A stretch of 64,000 nt of DNA, from the NCBI GenBank assembly GCA_036386415.1, contig DASVVT010000023.1, forward strand, positions 1 to 64,000. Direction: 5' to 3'. The stretch is from DASVVT01 sp036386415 (GTDB taxonomy: Bacteria > Acidobacteriota > Blastocatellia > Pyrinomonadales > Pyrinomonadaceae). Made by a program: the position numbers and the translations under genes. This document shows positions 1 to 8,066 of the stretch, piece by piece; within the stretch, counting starts at the first letter, position 1, and every line of letters begins with the position of its first letter. The notes below the pieces were generated by a model, which saw only the letters and a program-made list of their open reading frames with translations, did not search any database and was not told the DNA's origin.

Positions 1-1
1 G

Positions 2-301
2 AAGCCAGAGTTGCACGAACAGTTGGCTGAGCAAGGTGTCGAGATGCTGGTGCCGTTCAAGAAAGCGAGTCGTGACCCGGAACCAGAGCGCAGCCATGCA
101 ATCAGCAGCATTCGTTACCGCATTGAGACGGTCTTCAGCCAGTTGTGCGAGCGATTCTCGATCAAGCGCGTGTGGGCGCGAGACATGTGGCATCTGTCGA
201 GTCGGTTGCTGCGGAAAGTGTTGGCACATACGATAGCAGTGCTGCTCAATCGGGCAGAAGGAAACGAGCCATTGCGGTTGGCTCAGTTGCTGACTCATTA
301 A
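2..301 (+). CDS. IS982-type transposase, C-terminal fragment
   Basis: The frame is open from the first bases of the window, so only the C-terminal 99 residues are seen. The stretch IRYRIETVFSQLCERFSIKR followed by the RLLRKVLAHTIAVLLN region is typical of the end of IS982-family DDE transposases, where the glutamate in the ETVFSQL motif belongs to the catalytic triad. The rest of the gene lies to the left, so it cannot be said whether the element is intact. The stop at 299-301 is followed within about 15 bases by a truncated copy of an intergenic repeat, which suggests the element end lies close by. Confidence 0.75.
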   Translation, partial: KPELHEQLAEQGVEMLVPFKKASRDPEPERSHAISSIRYRIETVFSQLCERFSIKRVWARDMWHLSSRLLRKVLAHTIAVLLNRAEGNEPLRLAQLLTH

Positions 302-314
302 ACTTGCACATCGC

Positions 315-436
315 GTCAGTAGAAAGAAAAACAGCCGCGTCCTGCTTTGTTCTCTCTTTAATGTAGAGGCTCAGTATCAATGGCGTCAACGGCTTTTCTC
401 TTCTACTGACAACTGACTACTGTCTACTGTCTACCA
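315..436. repeat. Truncated copy of the GTAGACAGTAGTCAG hairpin repeat (family D)
   Basis: Reads like the better preserved copy at 4464-4600: a degenerate left arm with GTCAGTAGAAAG, a middle with CTCAG.ATCAA.GGC.TCAAC, and a right arm of TACTGACAACTGACTACTGT repeats. The left arm lacks the tandem GTAGACA units. It sits between the transposase fragment and the stop codon of the TonB receptor gene. Confidence 0.6.
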
Positions 437-2768
437 ATCTTATTCCTAGACGGAGCAGGAGGGGCGGCCCGACGGTCGTGACGGGGGTGCGCCCTATGGT
501 GTAGCGCCGGTTGAATAGATTTTCTGCCGCCGCGAATAGCTCAAGGCGGCGTGTGAGATGGCGCGAGGCAGAGGCGTCGAGGGTGAAGTAGCCGCCCAAT
601 GGGAAACGATTCTGGTCATCGTCGAACTGGTTGCCCGCCGCACGCCCCTGTAGACCGAAGGTGAAGCGTTTGGGGTTAGCGTAGCGCACCTGAAACGTTG
701 ATTGATGCCGCGCCACCTGCGGCACGGCCAATCCCTCAAGCGCAGTGTTGGCTGGAAACCTGAGAACCGTGGCGTCTGCGAAAAGGTATCCGCCCGTCAG
801 CGTCAAATGCGTCGTGAGCCGCGCTTCCACTTCAAGCTCAAGGCCGCGCGAGCGTGTACGCCCCAGATTCTGTCTTTGACGCGTGATGAGTACGGGTGTC
901 GTGCGCAACGTGACATTGGCGACCGGGCGCGCAATCTCCGTCCAGAAAAATGTGCTTCGTGCGACGAGCCTCTGGTTGAAGAGATAGAAGCTGACTCCTG
1001 CCTCGCCGCCCGTCAGGCGTTCGGCTCGCAGGTTCTCATTGCTGAGCGTCAGCACGTCCCCAACGCGGAAGCTCCTGTACAACTCGTTGAGCGTTGGCTG
1101 ACGAAACGCTCTCGTGAGAGAGGCCGCGACCGACATCTTTTCAAAGGGCTTGTAGAGTATGGAGAGCTGCGGACTAAGAGCTGTTTCCGTGCGGTCTGGA
1201 AATATTTGAACGGTTGCCGTCTCAGGCTGGCTAAGTGAGCGCGTCGCGGAGAGCGCCTCGGCCTCGCGCCAACGATCAACGCGCACGCCCGCTGTGAGAA
1301 AGAGTCCGGGCGTGATGCGGAAAACGTCTTCGAGGTAGAGGCCAAGGGATCGCTCGCGCCCGCCCGCGCCGACTGTCGATGACGGACGATTCCGAGCGAA
1401 GACCAGCTCGTCGCTCGCTCCGCGCACTTCGCGCGCCTCGAATCCGGCGACCAGCGTGTGGCTCTGGCCTGCGGCGCGCGACCACTGAGCCGTTACACCT
1501 AAAGATTGAGACGGCACGCGCTGCACGCGCGTGAGGGTCTCGGTCGCTCGATCAGTTGAGACGGCGGAGAAGTTTTGGTCGAAGAGCTGTGTGCCGCCGT
1601 AGGCTCTAAAGGTGAAATGGCCGTACTCTCCGGTCTGGAAGTCTGCGCCCGCGCTCATCTGGCGAAGGTGCGTGCGGTTGGTTTGAAGCGGCGTGCCGTT
1701 CGTGCGCGACTCGCCAAAGAGTGCGCCGCGCACGAATAGACGACCCGTTTCGGCAACCTTCCTCTCCAGCGTCACGTCAGCCGTCAAATAGCGAGACCCG
1801 GCGGGCGTATCCACAGGCCCGCGCTCGCGTCTGTCAACGAGGATGTACCCCTCCGTATGAGAAACTTCCGCGCCAAAAGTGGCCGCCCACCTCCCCTTTT
1901 TGGCGCTCACGAACATGCTCGCATCCGGCGTCTGTTGATTACCGTAGGAAATCTCAAGAGAGAGAGACGACCGGGAGGGCTCGCGTGTGATGACCTGGAC
2001 GACGCCGCCGAGCGCGCCGCTGCCGTAGAGGTGCGAGGCTCCACCGCGCAGGACTTCGACGCGGCTCAGGGACGTGCGCGGAACGCGACCCCAGTAGACC
2101 CAGCCGCCGAAGGGATCGTTGAGCGGGACGCCGTCCACGAGCACCAGGGCGCGGCTCGCCCCGCTTGCGCCGACGCCGCGCAATGAGACGCCCTGCGTCG
2201 TCGGGTTAGCCGTGCGGCTTCCTGATCGTCGGAAGAGACTGAAGCCAGCGACCTGCCGCAGCACATCATCCAGGCGAAGGGCGGCGGTAGTTGAAAGCTG
2301 CTGAGGCGTAATCACACTGACGCTCGAAGCCGTCTCGTCCAGCCGCGCCTCCGTGCGCGTCGCCGTGACAGTCACCTGCTCCCTGATCGGCTCAGGCGTG
2401 AGTATGATCTCAAGGCTCTGACGCGCAGGATGAGCGGCAGTAGACCACCTCCGCTCTACTGTTGCGAACCCCTGCGCATTGACGGTCAGCCTGGCTTCAC
2501 GCACCGCCACATTATCAAAGACGAATCGCCCGTCCCCGTCTGTTTTAACGCGCGCGAGCACAGACACCCCGTTGCTCAAGATGACCTCAGCGAAGGCCAC
2601 GGGCGCTCTCGACTGATCCAGCACGACGCCTTCCAGCAGCGTTCCCTGGGTTGAGGCCTGCGTTGAAGCGAAGGGTTGTAAGCAGAACGCGTAAATGACC
2701 GTCAGGGCAACAAGACCGAGACGCGTCGTATTGAGCAGCAAAATTAAAGAAGGGGAATAACCATTCAC
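417..2768 (-). CDS. TonB-dependent outer-membrane receptor with N-terminal carboxypeptidase-regulatory domain
   Basis: A 783-residue outer-membrane receptor of the BtuB/siderophore type that would import a ligand with energy from TonB. An N-terminal hydrophobic signal segment (about 10-36) is followed by a CarboxypepD-reg-like beta-sandwich (about 43-125), then a plug domain beginning at EQVTVTATRTEARLDE with the typical ALVLVDGVPLNDPFGG and VEVLRGGASHLYGSGALGG motifs (about 205-255), and a C-terminal beta-barrel ending in an aromatic-rich region. Length is normal for the family. The called start is GTG. The substrate is not evident: no cobalamin riboswitch or transport genes are adjacent. 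It is divergent from ftcD, with only about 155 bases between the two starts. Confidence 0.88.
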   Translation of the reverse strand: MNGYSPSLILLLNTTRLGLVALTVIYAFCLQPFASTQASTQGTLLEGVVLDQSRAPVAFAEVILSNGVSVLARVKTDGDGRFVFDNVAVREARLTVNAQGFATVERRWSTAAHPARQSLEIILTPEPIREQVTVTATRTEARLDETASSVSVITPQQLSTTAALRLDDVLRQVAGFSLFRRSGSRTANPTTQGVSLRGVGASGASRALVLVDGVPLNDPFGGWVYWGRVPRTSLSRVEVLRGGASHLYGSGALGGVVQVITREPSRSSLSLEISYGNQQTPDASMFVSAKKGRWAATFGAEVSHTEGYILVDRRERGPVDTPAGSRYLTADVTLERKVAETGRLFVRGALFGESRTNGTPLQTNRTHLRQMSAGADFQTGEYGHFTFRAYGGTQLFDQNFSAVSTDRATETLTRVQRVPSQSLGVTAQWSRAAGQSHTLVAGFEAREVRGASDELVFARNRPSSTVGAGGRERSLGLYLEDVFRITPGLFLTAGVRVDRWREAEALSATRSLSQPETATVQIFPDRTETALSPQLSILYKPFEKMSVAASLTRAFRQPTLNELYRSFRVGDVLTLSNENLRAERLTGGEAGVSFYLFNQRLVARSTFFWTEIARPVANVTLRTTPVLITRQRQNLGRTRSRGLELEVEARLTTHLTLTGGYLFADATVLRFPANTALEGLAVPQVARHQSTFQVRYANPKRFTFGLQGRAAGNQFDDDQNRFPLGGYFTLDASASRHLTRRLELFAAAENLFNRRYTIGRTPVTTVGPPLLLRLGIRLVDSRQ

Positions 2769-2845
2769 TAAATTACACCAGGCTACACGAAAGAGCCGTT
2801 CGTTCAGATTCAGAATTTCCTGTCACTTAATTTGTCATGTAAGTC

Positions 2846-2851
2846 TATAAT
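2846..2851 (+). promoter_or_regulatory. Possible -10 box upstream of ftcD
   Basis: A perfect TATAAT lies 73 bases before the chosen ftcD start. No good -35 hexamer is found at 16-18 bases upstream, so this is only a weak promoter call. Confidence 0.3.
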
Positions 2852-2924
2852 AAACTCACCTGCGACTCTATACGTTGGCGTACCTTTTGAACGTCATGTC
2901 ACGCGGGCGAAGGGAACATTTTGC

Positions 2925-4463
2925 GTGGATCGTTTAGTTGAGTGTGTCCCAAACTTCAGCGAAGGTCGCAGGGCCGAGACCATCGAGCGACTGGCGCAGG
3001 AGATCGAATCGGTGGCGGGCGCGGTCGTGCTCGACACGCACATGGACGCAGACCACAACCGCTCTGTGATCACGTTCGTGGCTGAGCGGAACGTGGTCGT
3101 CGATGCGGCCCTGCGCGCCGTCGCTCTCGCCGCAGAGTTGATTGATCTGCGCCAGCACAGGGGCGAGCATCCGCGCCTGGGCGCGACAGATGTGCTGCCT
3201 TTCGTCCCCGTACGCGGCGTGACGATGGACGAGTGTGTGCAGTTGGCGCACACGGCGGGCGAAAGGATCGCGCGTGAGCTTTCCATTCCGGTCTACTTCT
3301 ACGAGCGCGCCGCGCGTCAGCCTGAGCGCATCCGTTTAGAAGATGTACGCCGACGCGGGTTCGAGGAGTTGCGCGATGAGATCGAAGTGATCCCGGCGCG
3401 CGCGCCCGATGTAGGTCTGGCGCGTATTCATGAGAGCGCGGGGGCGACCGTGGTCGGCGCGCGCCCCTTTCTCATCGCATACAACATCAACCTGCGGACG
3501 GATGATCTTTCGATTGCCCGGAAAATTGCGCGCGCCGTGCGCGGGCGTGACGGCGGGCTGCGCTACCTGAAGGCGCTCGGCTTCGAGCTACGCACGCGCG
3601 GGCTCGTGCAGGTCTCTATGAACCTGGTGGACTACGAGAAGACGCAGCTTCATCATGCGTTTGAGGCCGTGCGGCGCGAAGCCGCGCGCTACGGTGTCCA
3701 GATAGCCGGAAGCGAGCTGGTCGGCCTCGTGCCGCAGGATGCGCTCGACCGTTCAGCCGAATATTTTCTACAGATCGAAAACTTCGCGCCGGGCTCTGTG
3801 CTTGAGAATCGCATCGAAGCGGCCTTTGCCGGTAAAGGTGAGACGGAGACGGTCAGGGATTTTCTGGCGGAAGTGGCGAGCGGGCAGGCTGCTCCGGGCG
3901 GCGGCGCGGCGGCGGCGCACGCGGCGGCGCTCGGCGCGGCGCTCGGCGAGATGATCGCTCGCCTGACCGTGGGGCGCGACAGGTACGCGGACGTGGAACA
4001 GGAGATCAAGGAGGTGCTCGCAGAGTTGACGCCTTTGCGCGCAGGACTTGAACACGCGGCGGTCGAAGACGCTGCGAGTTTCCGGCGCGTGATGCAAGCG
4101 CTGCGCCTGCCGCAATCGACGGGAGATGAGCGACGTGTGCGCGCCAATCAAATCGAAGCGGCACTGAAGGGGGCGGCGACAGTTCCCCTGGAAGTTGCTA
4201 ACGGTGCGGTGCAGGTGCTGGCGCTGCTGGAAACTCTGTCGGAAATCGGCAACCCGAACGCGCTCTCGGATGCCGCCACGGGCGCGCAGCTCTCGCTGGC
4301 GGCGGTGGCTTCGGCGCGCTACAACGTGATCGTCAACACGGCGGAGATCGAAGACGAAGAGTTTGTCTCCGAACATCGCTCGCGCGCCGACGACCTCTTC
4401 GGGCGCGCACGCGAGATCGCCGCGCGAGTCGAAACCCTGTTGCTGGAAACGATAAAAAAGTAG
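2925..4463 (+). CDS. ftcD: Bifunctional glutamate formimidoyltransferase / formimidoyltetrahydrofolate cyclodeaminase
   Basis: Histidine degradation enzyme that transfers the formimino group of formiminoglutamate to tetrahydrofolate and then releases ammonia to give methenyl-THF. The N-terminal formiminotransferase half begins with VECVPNFSEGR and contains HMDADHNRSV and HRGEHPRLGATDVLPF (residues 1 to about 300). The C-terminal cyclodeaminase half (about 310-512) has VASGQAAPGGGAAAAHAAAL and the helical LTVGRDRY region. The GTG start at 2925 is preferred over upstream in-frame starts because AAGGGA lies 9 bases before it and the family begins at this point, giving 512 residues. No hut genes are adjacent. 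A hairpin repeat follows the stop at once. Confidence 0.92.
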   Translation: MDRLVECVPNFSEGRRAETIERLAQEIESVAGAVVLDTHMDADHNRSVITFVAERNVVVDAALRAVALAAELIDLRQHRGEHPRLGATDVLPFVPVRGVTMDECVQLAHTAGERIARELSIPVYFYERAARQPERIRLEDVRRRGFEELRDEIEVIPARAPDVGLARIHESAGATVVGARPFLIAYNINLRTDDLSIARKIARAVRGRDGGLRYLKALGFELRTRGLVQVSMNLVDYEKTQLHHAFEAVRREAARYGVQIAGSELVGLVPQDALDRSAEYFLQIENFAPGSVLENRIEAAFAGKGETETVRDFLAEVASGQAAPGGGAAAAHAAALGAALGEMIARLTVGRDRYADVEQEIKEVLAELTPLRAGLEHAAVEDAASFRRVMQALRLPQSTGDERRVRANQIEAALKGAATVPLEVANGAVQVLALLETLSEIGNPNALSDAATGAQLSLAAVASARYNVIVNTAEIEDEEFVSEHRSRADDLFGRAREIAARVETLLLETIKK

Positions 4464-4600
4464 ACAGTAGACAGTAGACAGTAGTCAGTAGAAAAGAAAG
4501 ACAGAGCGTGCCGCTCATATTGTCTACTAGGAATCAGAAGCTCAGCATCAGCGGCATCAACCGATTTTCATTTCTACTGACTACTGACTACTGTCTACTC
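4464..4600. repeat. GTAGACAGTAGTCAG hairpin repeat (family D), full copy
   Basis: The left arm has tandem TAGACAG units followed by TAGTCAGTAGAAA. The right arm is the reverse complement, TTTCTACTGACTACTGACTA then CTGTCTACT. It separates the convergent ftcD and hydrolase genes and could end transcription both ways. Other copies lie at 315-436 and 22648-22774. Confidence 0.8.
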
Positions 4601-4602
4601 CC

Positions 4603-5637
4603 TTACAACTTCTTCTTGAAGAATGAGGCCATCTTCCAGCCGTCCCAGTAGACCCAGGGCTTCTCGCCGCTCGTGTAATGTCCGCAGGGCAGCCAGGCGA
4701 CATCGAGGGGGATGCCCAGTCGCCTGGTCTCTTCAATGACGTTGCGCGAAAGGTCTACGGGGAAAGTTAGATCGTAGCGCGCGGCGATGAAACGCATCGG
4801 GCGCTGTCGCTGCTTCAGCAGGCGATGGATGAAGGGCAGCGGGCTGATCGGCAACCAGAACTCGCGCAGCTCTTCGAGCGTCACGGAGTCGCCGAATCCT
4901 GCGCGCACGTGCTGTGTGGAGATGCCGCGCCAGACGACATCCGCAAAATAGCCGGAGACGTGATTGAAGACACCGACATCTATTCGCTCGTCGTGCGCGA
5001 AGGCCAGAAACGCCGTGCACGAACCGATGCTCGTGCCGAGGATACCGATGCGATCAAAGCCGCCATGCTCGACCATCCAATTGACTGCGGCGCGCGCGTC
5101 CAGGACGGCCTGGCGCATGGATTGAATCGTGCGACCGATGTTCGAGCAGACCAGATAGTCTGCGCGCTCAAGCTCCGCAGGCCGCCGCGCCTCGTGATAC
5201 GGCAGCGTCAAACGCAGCGCAGAGATGCCTAGACGATTGAGTATGCGACACAGGTCTACGTGGCTCTCGCTGTCTGCATTCCACTGCGGCAGCACGACGA
5301 CCGCAGAGCGTCGATGCCCTTCCCGCCGCCGCCTTGACGGGGCGGGGAAGAAACGCGCGCGCGCCGTGTTGTTCTCCACTGATGGTGTCTCGACCGCGCT
5401 TGTCCACGTCAGTAGATTGCCCGTCATACGGTAGTCCGTAATGGCGGGCTGGAGCGCATAATAATCGTCGCTGCGCTCGACCACAGCTTGCGCGTGCTCA
5501 CGAAAAAGACGACGCGGGTCGTCGCCGTTCACATGATCCGTGATGAAGGACGCGCCCCACTCGAAAGGGCGCACGAGCCTGTTCGTATCGCGCCGCGCGT
5601 ACCACCGTTCGCGCGCGTGTATCAAGCGTGCCAGCAA
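4603..5637 (-). CDS. Alpha/beta hydrolase family protein (ABHD18-like)
   Basis: A 344-residue protein with an alpha/beta-hydrolase core. The nucleophile elbow is GTSIGS (Ser203), following VNWMVEHGGFDRIGIL. A probable acid lies in RYDLTFPVDL and the probable histidine in CGHYTSGEKPW near the C-terminus. The strand AVVVLPQWN with downstream LRLTLPYHE resembles the conserved region of the ABHD18/DUF2048 group, but substrate is unknown. No signal peptide is obvious. The start is a TTG, because the frame is blocked 16 codons upstream and holds no other start codon. It is transcribed toward the repeat at 4464-4600. Confidence 0.7.
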   Translation of the reverse strand: MLARLIHARERWYARRDTNRLVRPFEWGASFITDHVNGDDPRRLFREHAQAVVERSDDYYALQPAITDYRMTGNLLTWTSAVETPSVENNTARARFFPAPSRRRREGHRRSAVVVLPQWNADSESHVDLCRILNRLGISALRLTLPYHEARRPAELERADYLVCSNIGRTIQSMRQAVLDARAAVNWMVEHGGFDRIGILGTSIGSCTAFLAFAHDERIDVGVFNHVSGYFADVVWRGISTQHVRAGFGDSVTLEELREFWLPISPLPFIHRLLKQRQRPMRFIAARYDLTFPVDLSRNVIEETRRLGIPLDVAWLPCGHYTSGEKPWVYWDGWKMASFFKKKL

Positions 5638-5813
5638 GTTTCTCGAATAACCTTTCGATACTATTTTCTGCGAAACAGCCTGTCATCCTAACGGCGCGCC
5701 AGCCAGTAGGGCAAGCACAGAAATGCGTGCTGGCCTGGCGTGCAGTCATGCAATTGGCAAAGGTTTAGAGAGTGGGAATTTCACGGGCGGCGCGAAAATT
5801 GAGAAGAAAGATA

Positions 5814-5842
5814 TTGACCACAGGGGCAGGCGGCAGTACACT
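5814..5842 (+). promoter_or_regulatory. Sigma-70-type promoter for the FecR-like gene
   Basis: TTGACC (5814-5819) and TACACT (5837-5842) are separated by exactly 17 bases. The pair lies about 85 bases before the start at 5929, in a space where a plus-strand promoter is expected. Confidence 0.55.
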
Positions 5843-5928
5843 TGCGAGGCTCGCTCGGCCTTTTAAGAATAACGTCATCCAGCTCATAATGCTTTTTAGC
5901 TTGAGACACACAAAGGAGAACGATTTTC

Positions 5929-6582
5929 ATGTCGCCCAGGAGTAGACAAGCTGCCAGAACTGTCGCGGCGTTTCTCATCATCGCTCTCCTTCAGGTCTAC
6001 GTCCTGGCGGATGCGACCCGTCCCACCGATAACACTGCTGCCGCTTCCGGCACGCAGCCACGCGCCGAGCCTTCGAGCATGATCTTCGGCAAGCTCAACC
6101 TGCACGGCAGCCGCCGTGTCTTTGTCAACGGCAACAGCGCCGAAAGTGGGACGACCATTTTTTCCGGCGCGCAGCTTCAAACTCCCGAAGGCACAGAGGC
6201 CACCGTCCTGCTCGGATCAATCGGGCATGTAGATATTGCCCCGAACAGTAAGCTAACGCTCACGTTCGATAAAGCCAGCGTTGACGTGCTGGTGCTGACG
6301 GGCAACGCCGTGCTGAGCACGAACGCAGGGGTAACGGGAACTGTCAGAAGCGCCGACGGCAAGTTGATGAATAGCAGTCCGACCAGCGCCGGTGCGGTCG
6401 TCGGTCTGCCGCCCGCCGGAAGCAGCACGCGCGCTGCCGCCGCCACCACGACGGAAGAGAAATTGTCATTCATCATTATTCCAATCGTCATCGCGGCGGT
6501 TATCATTGCAGTAGCAGTGAACAATGGCGGCGATGATGACAACACCAACAACGTGAGCCAGAGCGCCCCTCCAAATTTGTAA
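5929..6582 (+). CDS. FecR-domain-like secreted/membrane protein
   Basis: 217 residues. An N-terminal signal-like hydrophobic segment (about 10-26) is followed by a FecR-like region (about 55-130) with SRRVFVNGNSAESGTTIFSG and IDIAPNSKLTL-type beta-strands that in FecR domains bind or shape surface polymers. A second hydrophobic segment IIIPIVIAAVIIAVAV lies near the C-terminus, followed by an acidic Asp/Asn tail. This arrangement is frequent in Acidobacteriota as an uncharacterised protein. A good promoter lies upstream and a strong terminator downstream, so it is probably monocistronic. AGGAGA before the ATG supports the start. No sigma factor gene is next to it. Confidence 0.65.
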   Translation: MSPRSRQAARTVAAFLIIALLQVYVLADATRPTDNTAAASGTQPRAEPSSMIFGKLNLHGSRRVFVNGNSAESGTTIFSGAQLQTPEGTEATVLLGSIGHVDIAPNSKLTLTFDKASVDVLVLTGNAVLSTNAGVTGTVRSADGKLMNSSPTSAGAVVGLPPAGSSTRAAAATTTEEKLSFIIIPIVIAAVIIAVAVNNGGDDDNTNNVSQSAPPNL

Positions 6583-6626
6583 GAGACGTAGAGGTCTGAC
6601 TCAAGGCTTTGAAGATTTGCCTGCGA

Positions 6627-6664
6627 CGTGCCCTCCATCCTTCAGGAGGGCACGCGCTTTTTAT
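6627..6664 (+). terminator. Rho-independent terminator
   Basis: A perfect 10-bp stem, CGTGCCCTCC paired with GGAGGGCACG around an 8-base loop, followed by CGCTTTTTATT. It ends the FecR-like transcript. Confidence 0.85.
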
Positions 6665-6689
6665 TGCGAGCTGACAATGAGGAGACTTT

Positions 6690-6923
6690 ATGAACCTGAA
6701 GCCGCACCTGTTTTTAATAGTTGCAGCCATCGCTTTCATCTTTCTCGGCGGCTGGGTCGGGTATGGACAGAAGCAGAGCCCGTCGAGAACCGTCTGGGAA
6801 TACAGGATCGTCAGCGAGTCGGACAAGCTCTCGCTCAACGATCTTGGTGCGCAAGGCTGGGAGTTGGTAACGGTCGAGATGGGCGGCGCGCAAGAGGTCT
6901 ACTATTTCAAACGAGCCAAATGA
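6690..6923 (+). CDS. DUF4177-like small membrane-anchored protein
   Basis: 77 residues. A single N-terminal hydrophobic segment (about 7-25) is followed by a short domain with WEYRIV, LNDLGAQGWELVTVE and YYFKR, the pattern of DUF4177 proteins. GAGGAG lies 6 bases before the ATG. Function unknown. It lies directly after the terminator of the FecR-like gene, so it needs its own promoter. Confidence 0.6.
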   Translation: MNLKPHLFLIVAAIAFIFLGGWVGYGQKQSPSRTVWEYRIVSESDKLSLNDLGAQGWELVTVEMGGAQEVYYFKRAK

Positions 6924-6926
6924 TTC

Positions 6927-6981
6927 GTCAATCGTGAACAGGCGAATACGTCTTGTTTGACGATTGACGATTGACGATGAC
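6927..6981. repeat. ACGATTGACG-type short repeat (family F)
   Basis: Contains TCGTCAATCGTGAACAGGCG and then tandem TTGACGATTGACGATTGACG, which are partly complementary. A related sequence with AATCGTCAATCGTGAATCGT lies between atpA and atpH at 52720-52770. Confidence 0.5.
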
Positions 6982-7728
6982 ATGGTAGAAGTCGAGTCGA
7001 AGGCCATCGACCGCGTGTCTATTCGGGCGCGCCCACGTGGCTGGTCTATTATGCGCCAGCACTGGGGCAAGCTGCTGTTCATGCACTGGCCTATCCCTGC
7101 CGATCTGCTTCGCCCTTTGATCCCTGATCGCTTGAGCATTGATCTTTTTCAGGGAAGCGCCTGGATTGGCGTTGTGCCGTTCACGATGTGGGGTGTGCGC
7201 CCCGTCTTCATGCCGCCTGTGCCGGGATTGAGCGCGTTTCACGAGTTGAACGTGCGCACCTACGTTCACCTGGACGGCGTTCCAGGCGTCTGGTTCTTTT
7301 CGCTGGACGCAGAGAGCGCCCTGGCCGTGTGGGGCGCGCGCACCTTCTATCACCTGCCCTATTTCAACGCTCGCATGAGCTTGAAGATAGAGGAGCAGAC
7401 AGTCCTTTACACTTCACACCGTACACATAGAGGAGCCCCGCCCGCCGAGTTTGAAGCCGTCTGGAAAATAGGAGATGCGCTGCCCGAATCCGCGCCCGGC
7501 TCAATAGAGTTTTTTCTGACCGAGCGCTATTGCCTGTATGCCGCTCATCGAGGCGGGCTCTTTCGCTGCCGCATCTTTCACCCGCCCTGGCCTTTACAGC
7601 AGGCCGCGCTCGTCTCTCATCGCTCGACCATGATTGAATCCCTTGGACTGCCGACCCCTGCGGGCGATCCCCTGCTGCATTATGCCGAAGCGTTGCAAGT
7701 GGATATATGGCCTCTCACCGAAGTTTGA
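6982..7728 (+). CDS. DUF2071 family protein (YqjF-like)
   Basis: 248 residues from the ATG at 6982. The sequence has the DUF2071 landmarks: a start like WGKLLFMHWPIPADLLRPLI, GSAWIGVVPFTMWGVRP, ELNVRTYVHLDGVPGVWFFS and the later FLTERYCLY and HPPWPLQ motifs. DUF2071 proteins are uncharacterised and fold like acetoacetate decarboxylase; catalytic activity cannot be inferred. No convincing ribosome binding site is seen because the start abuts a short repeat. The TTG at 6964 is an alternative start inside the repeat and is disfavoured. Confidence 0.75.
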   Translation: MVEVESKAIDRVSIRARPRGWSIMRQHWGKLLFMHWPIPADLLRPLIPDRLSIDLFQGSAWIGVVPFTMWGVRPVFMPPVPGLSAFHELNVRTYVHLDGVPGVWFFSLDAESALAVWGARTFYHLPYFNARMSLKIEEQTVLYTSHRTHRGAPPAEFEAVWKIGDALPESAPGSIEFFLTERYCLYAAHRGGLFRCRIFHPPWPLQQAALVSHRSTMIESLGLPTPAGDPLLHYAEALQVDIWPLTEV

Positions 7729-7787
7729 GGATGCGGACAAAGATTCACAACGAAGAGAGCACAAGGGAACACGTTGGGAGTCAAAAA

Positions 7788-7898
7788 GAGAGGAAGAGGG
7801 ACGCTCCACGCGCTCGACACGAAGCAACACGAAACAGCCCTCTGTTCGTGCCATTTAGTGTTGCTTCGTGGATCGTCGCCTACCTTCTTTTATTCTGC
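7788..7898. repeat. CACGAAGCAACACGAAAC hairpin repeat (family C)
   Basis: The left arm CGACACGAAGCAACACGAAA is matched by the right arm GTGTTGCTTCGTGGATCGTC. The tail CTTCTTTTATTCTGC recurs in the copies at 11227, 27303 and 34516. The interval 7729-8066 contains only this element and the 29-bp inverted repeat at 7931-8009. Confidence 0.75.
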
Positions 7899-7930
7899 TA
7901 TCTAAAGCAAATTTCACTCGGGTGCAGAAC

Positions 7931-8009
7931 TGTAGGGGCAGGGACAAGTCCTCTGCCCGCTCAATCGGCCAAAGCGAAGACGGGCAGAGGACTTGTCCCT
8001 GCCCCTACA
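7931..8009. repeat. Perfect 29-bp inverted repeat with 21-bp loop
   Basis: The arm at 7931-7959 begins TGTAGGGGCAGGGACAAGTC. It is exactly complementary to 7981-8009, which ends TTGTCCCTGCCCCTACA. It lies between convergent genes, so it may act as a bidirectional terminator or be a mobile miniature element. Confidence 0.85.
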
Positions 8010-8066
8010 ATTTTGTCGTCGTCCTACATTCATTTGAAAACCGCTCCCTAGTAATCAATAAGCCGC

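Noticed and set aside
2769..2924. Cobalamin riboswitch upstream of the TonB receptor
   Set aside because: The divergent spacer is too short and shows no B12-box-like sequence.
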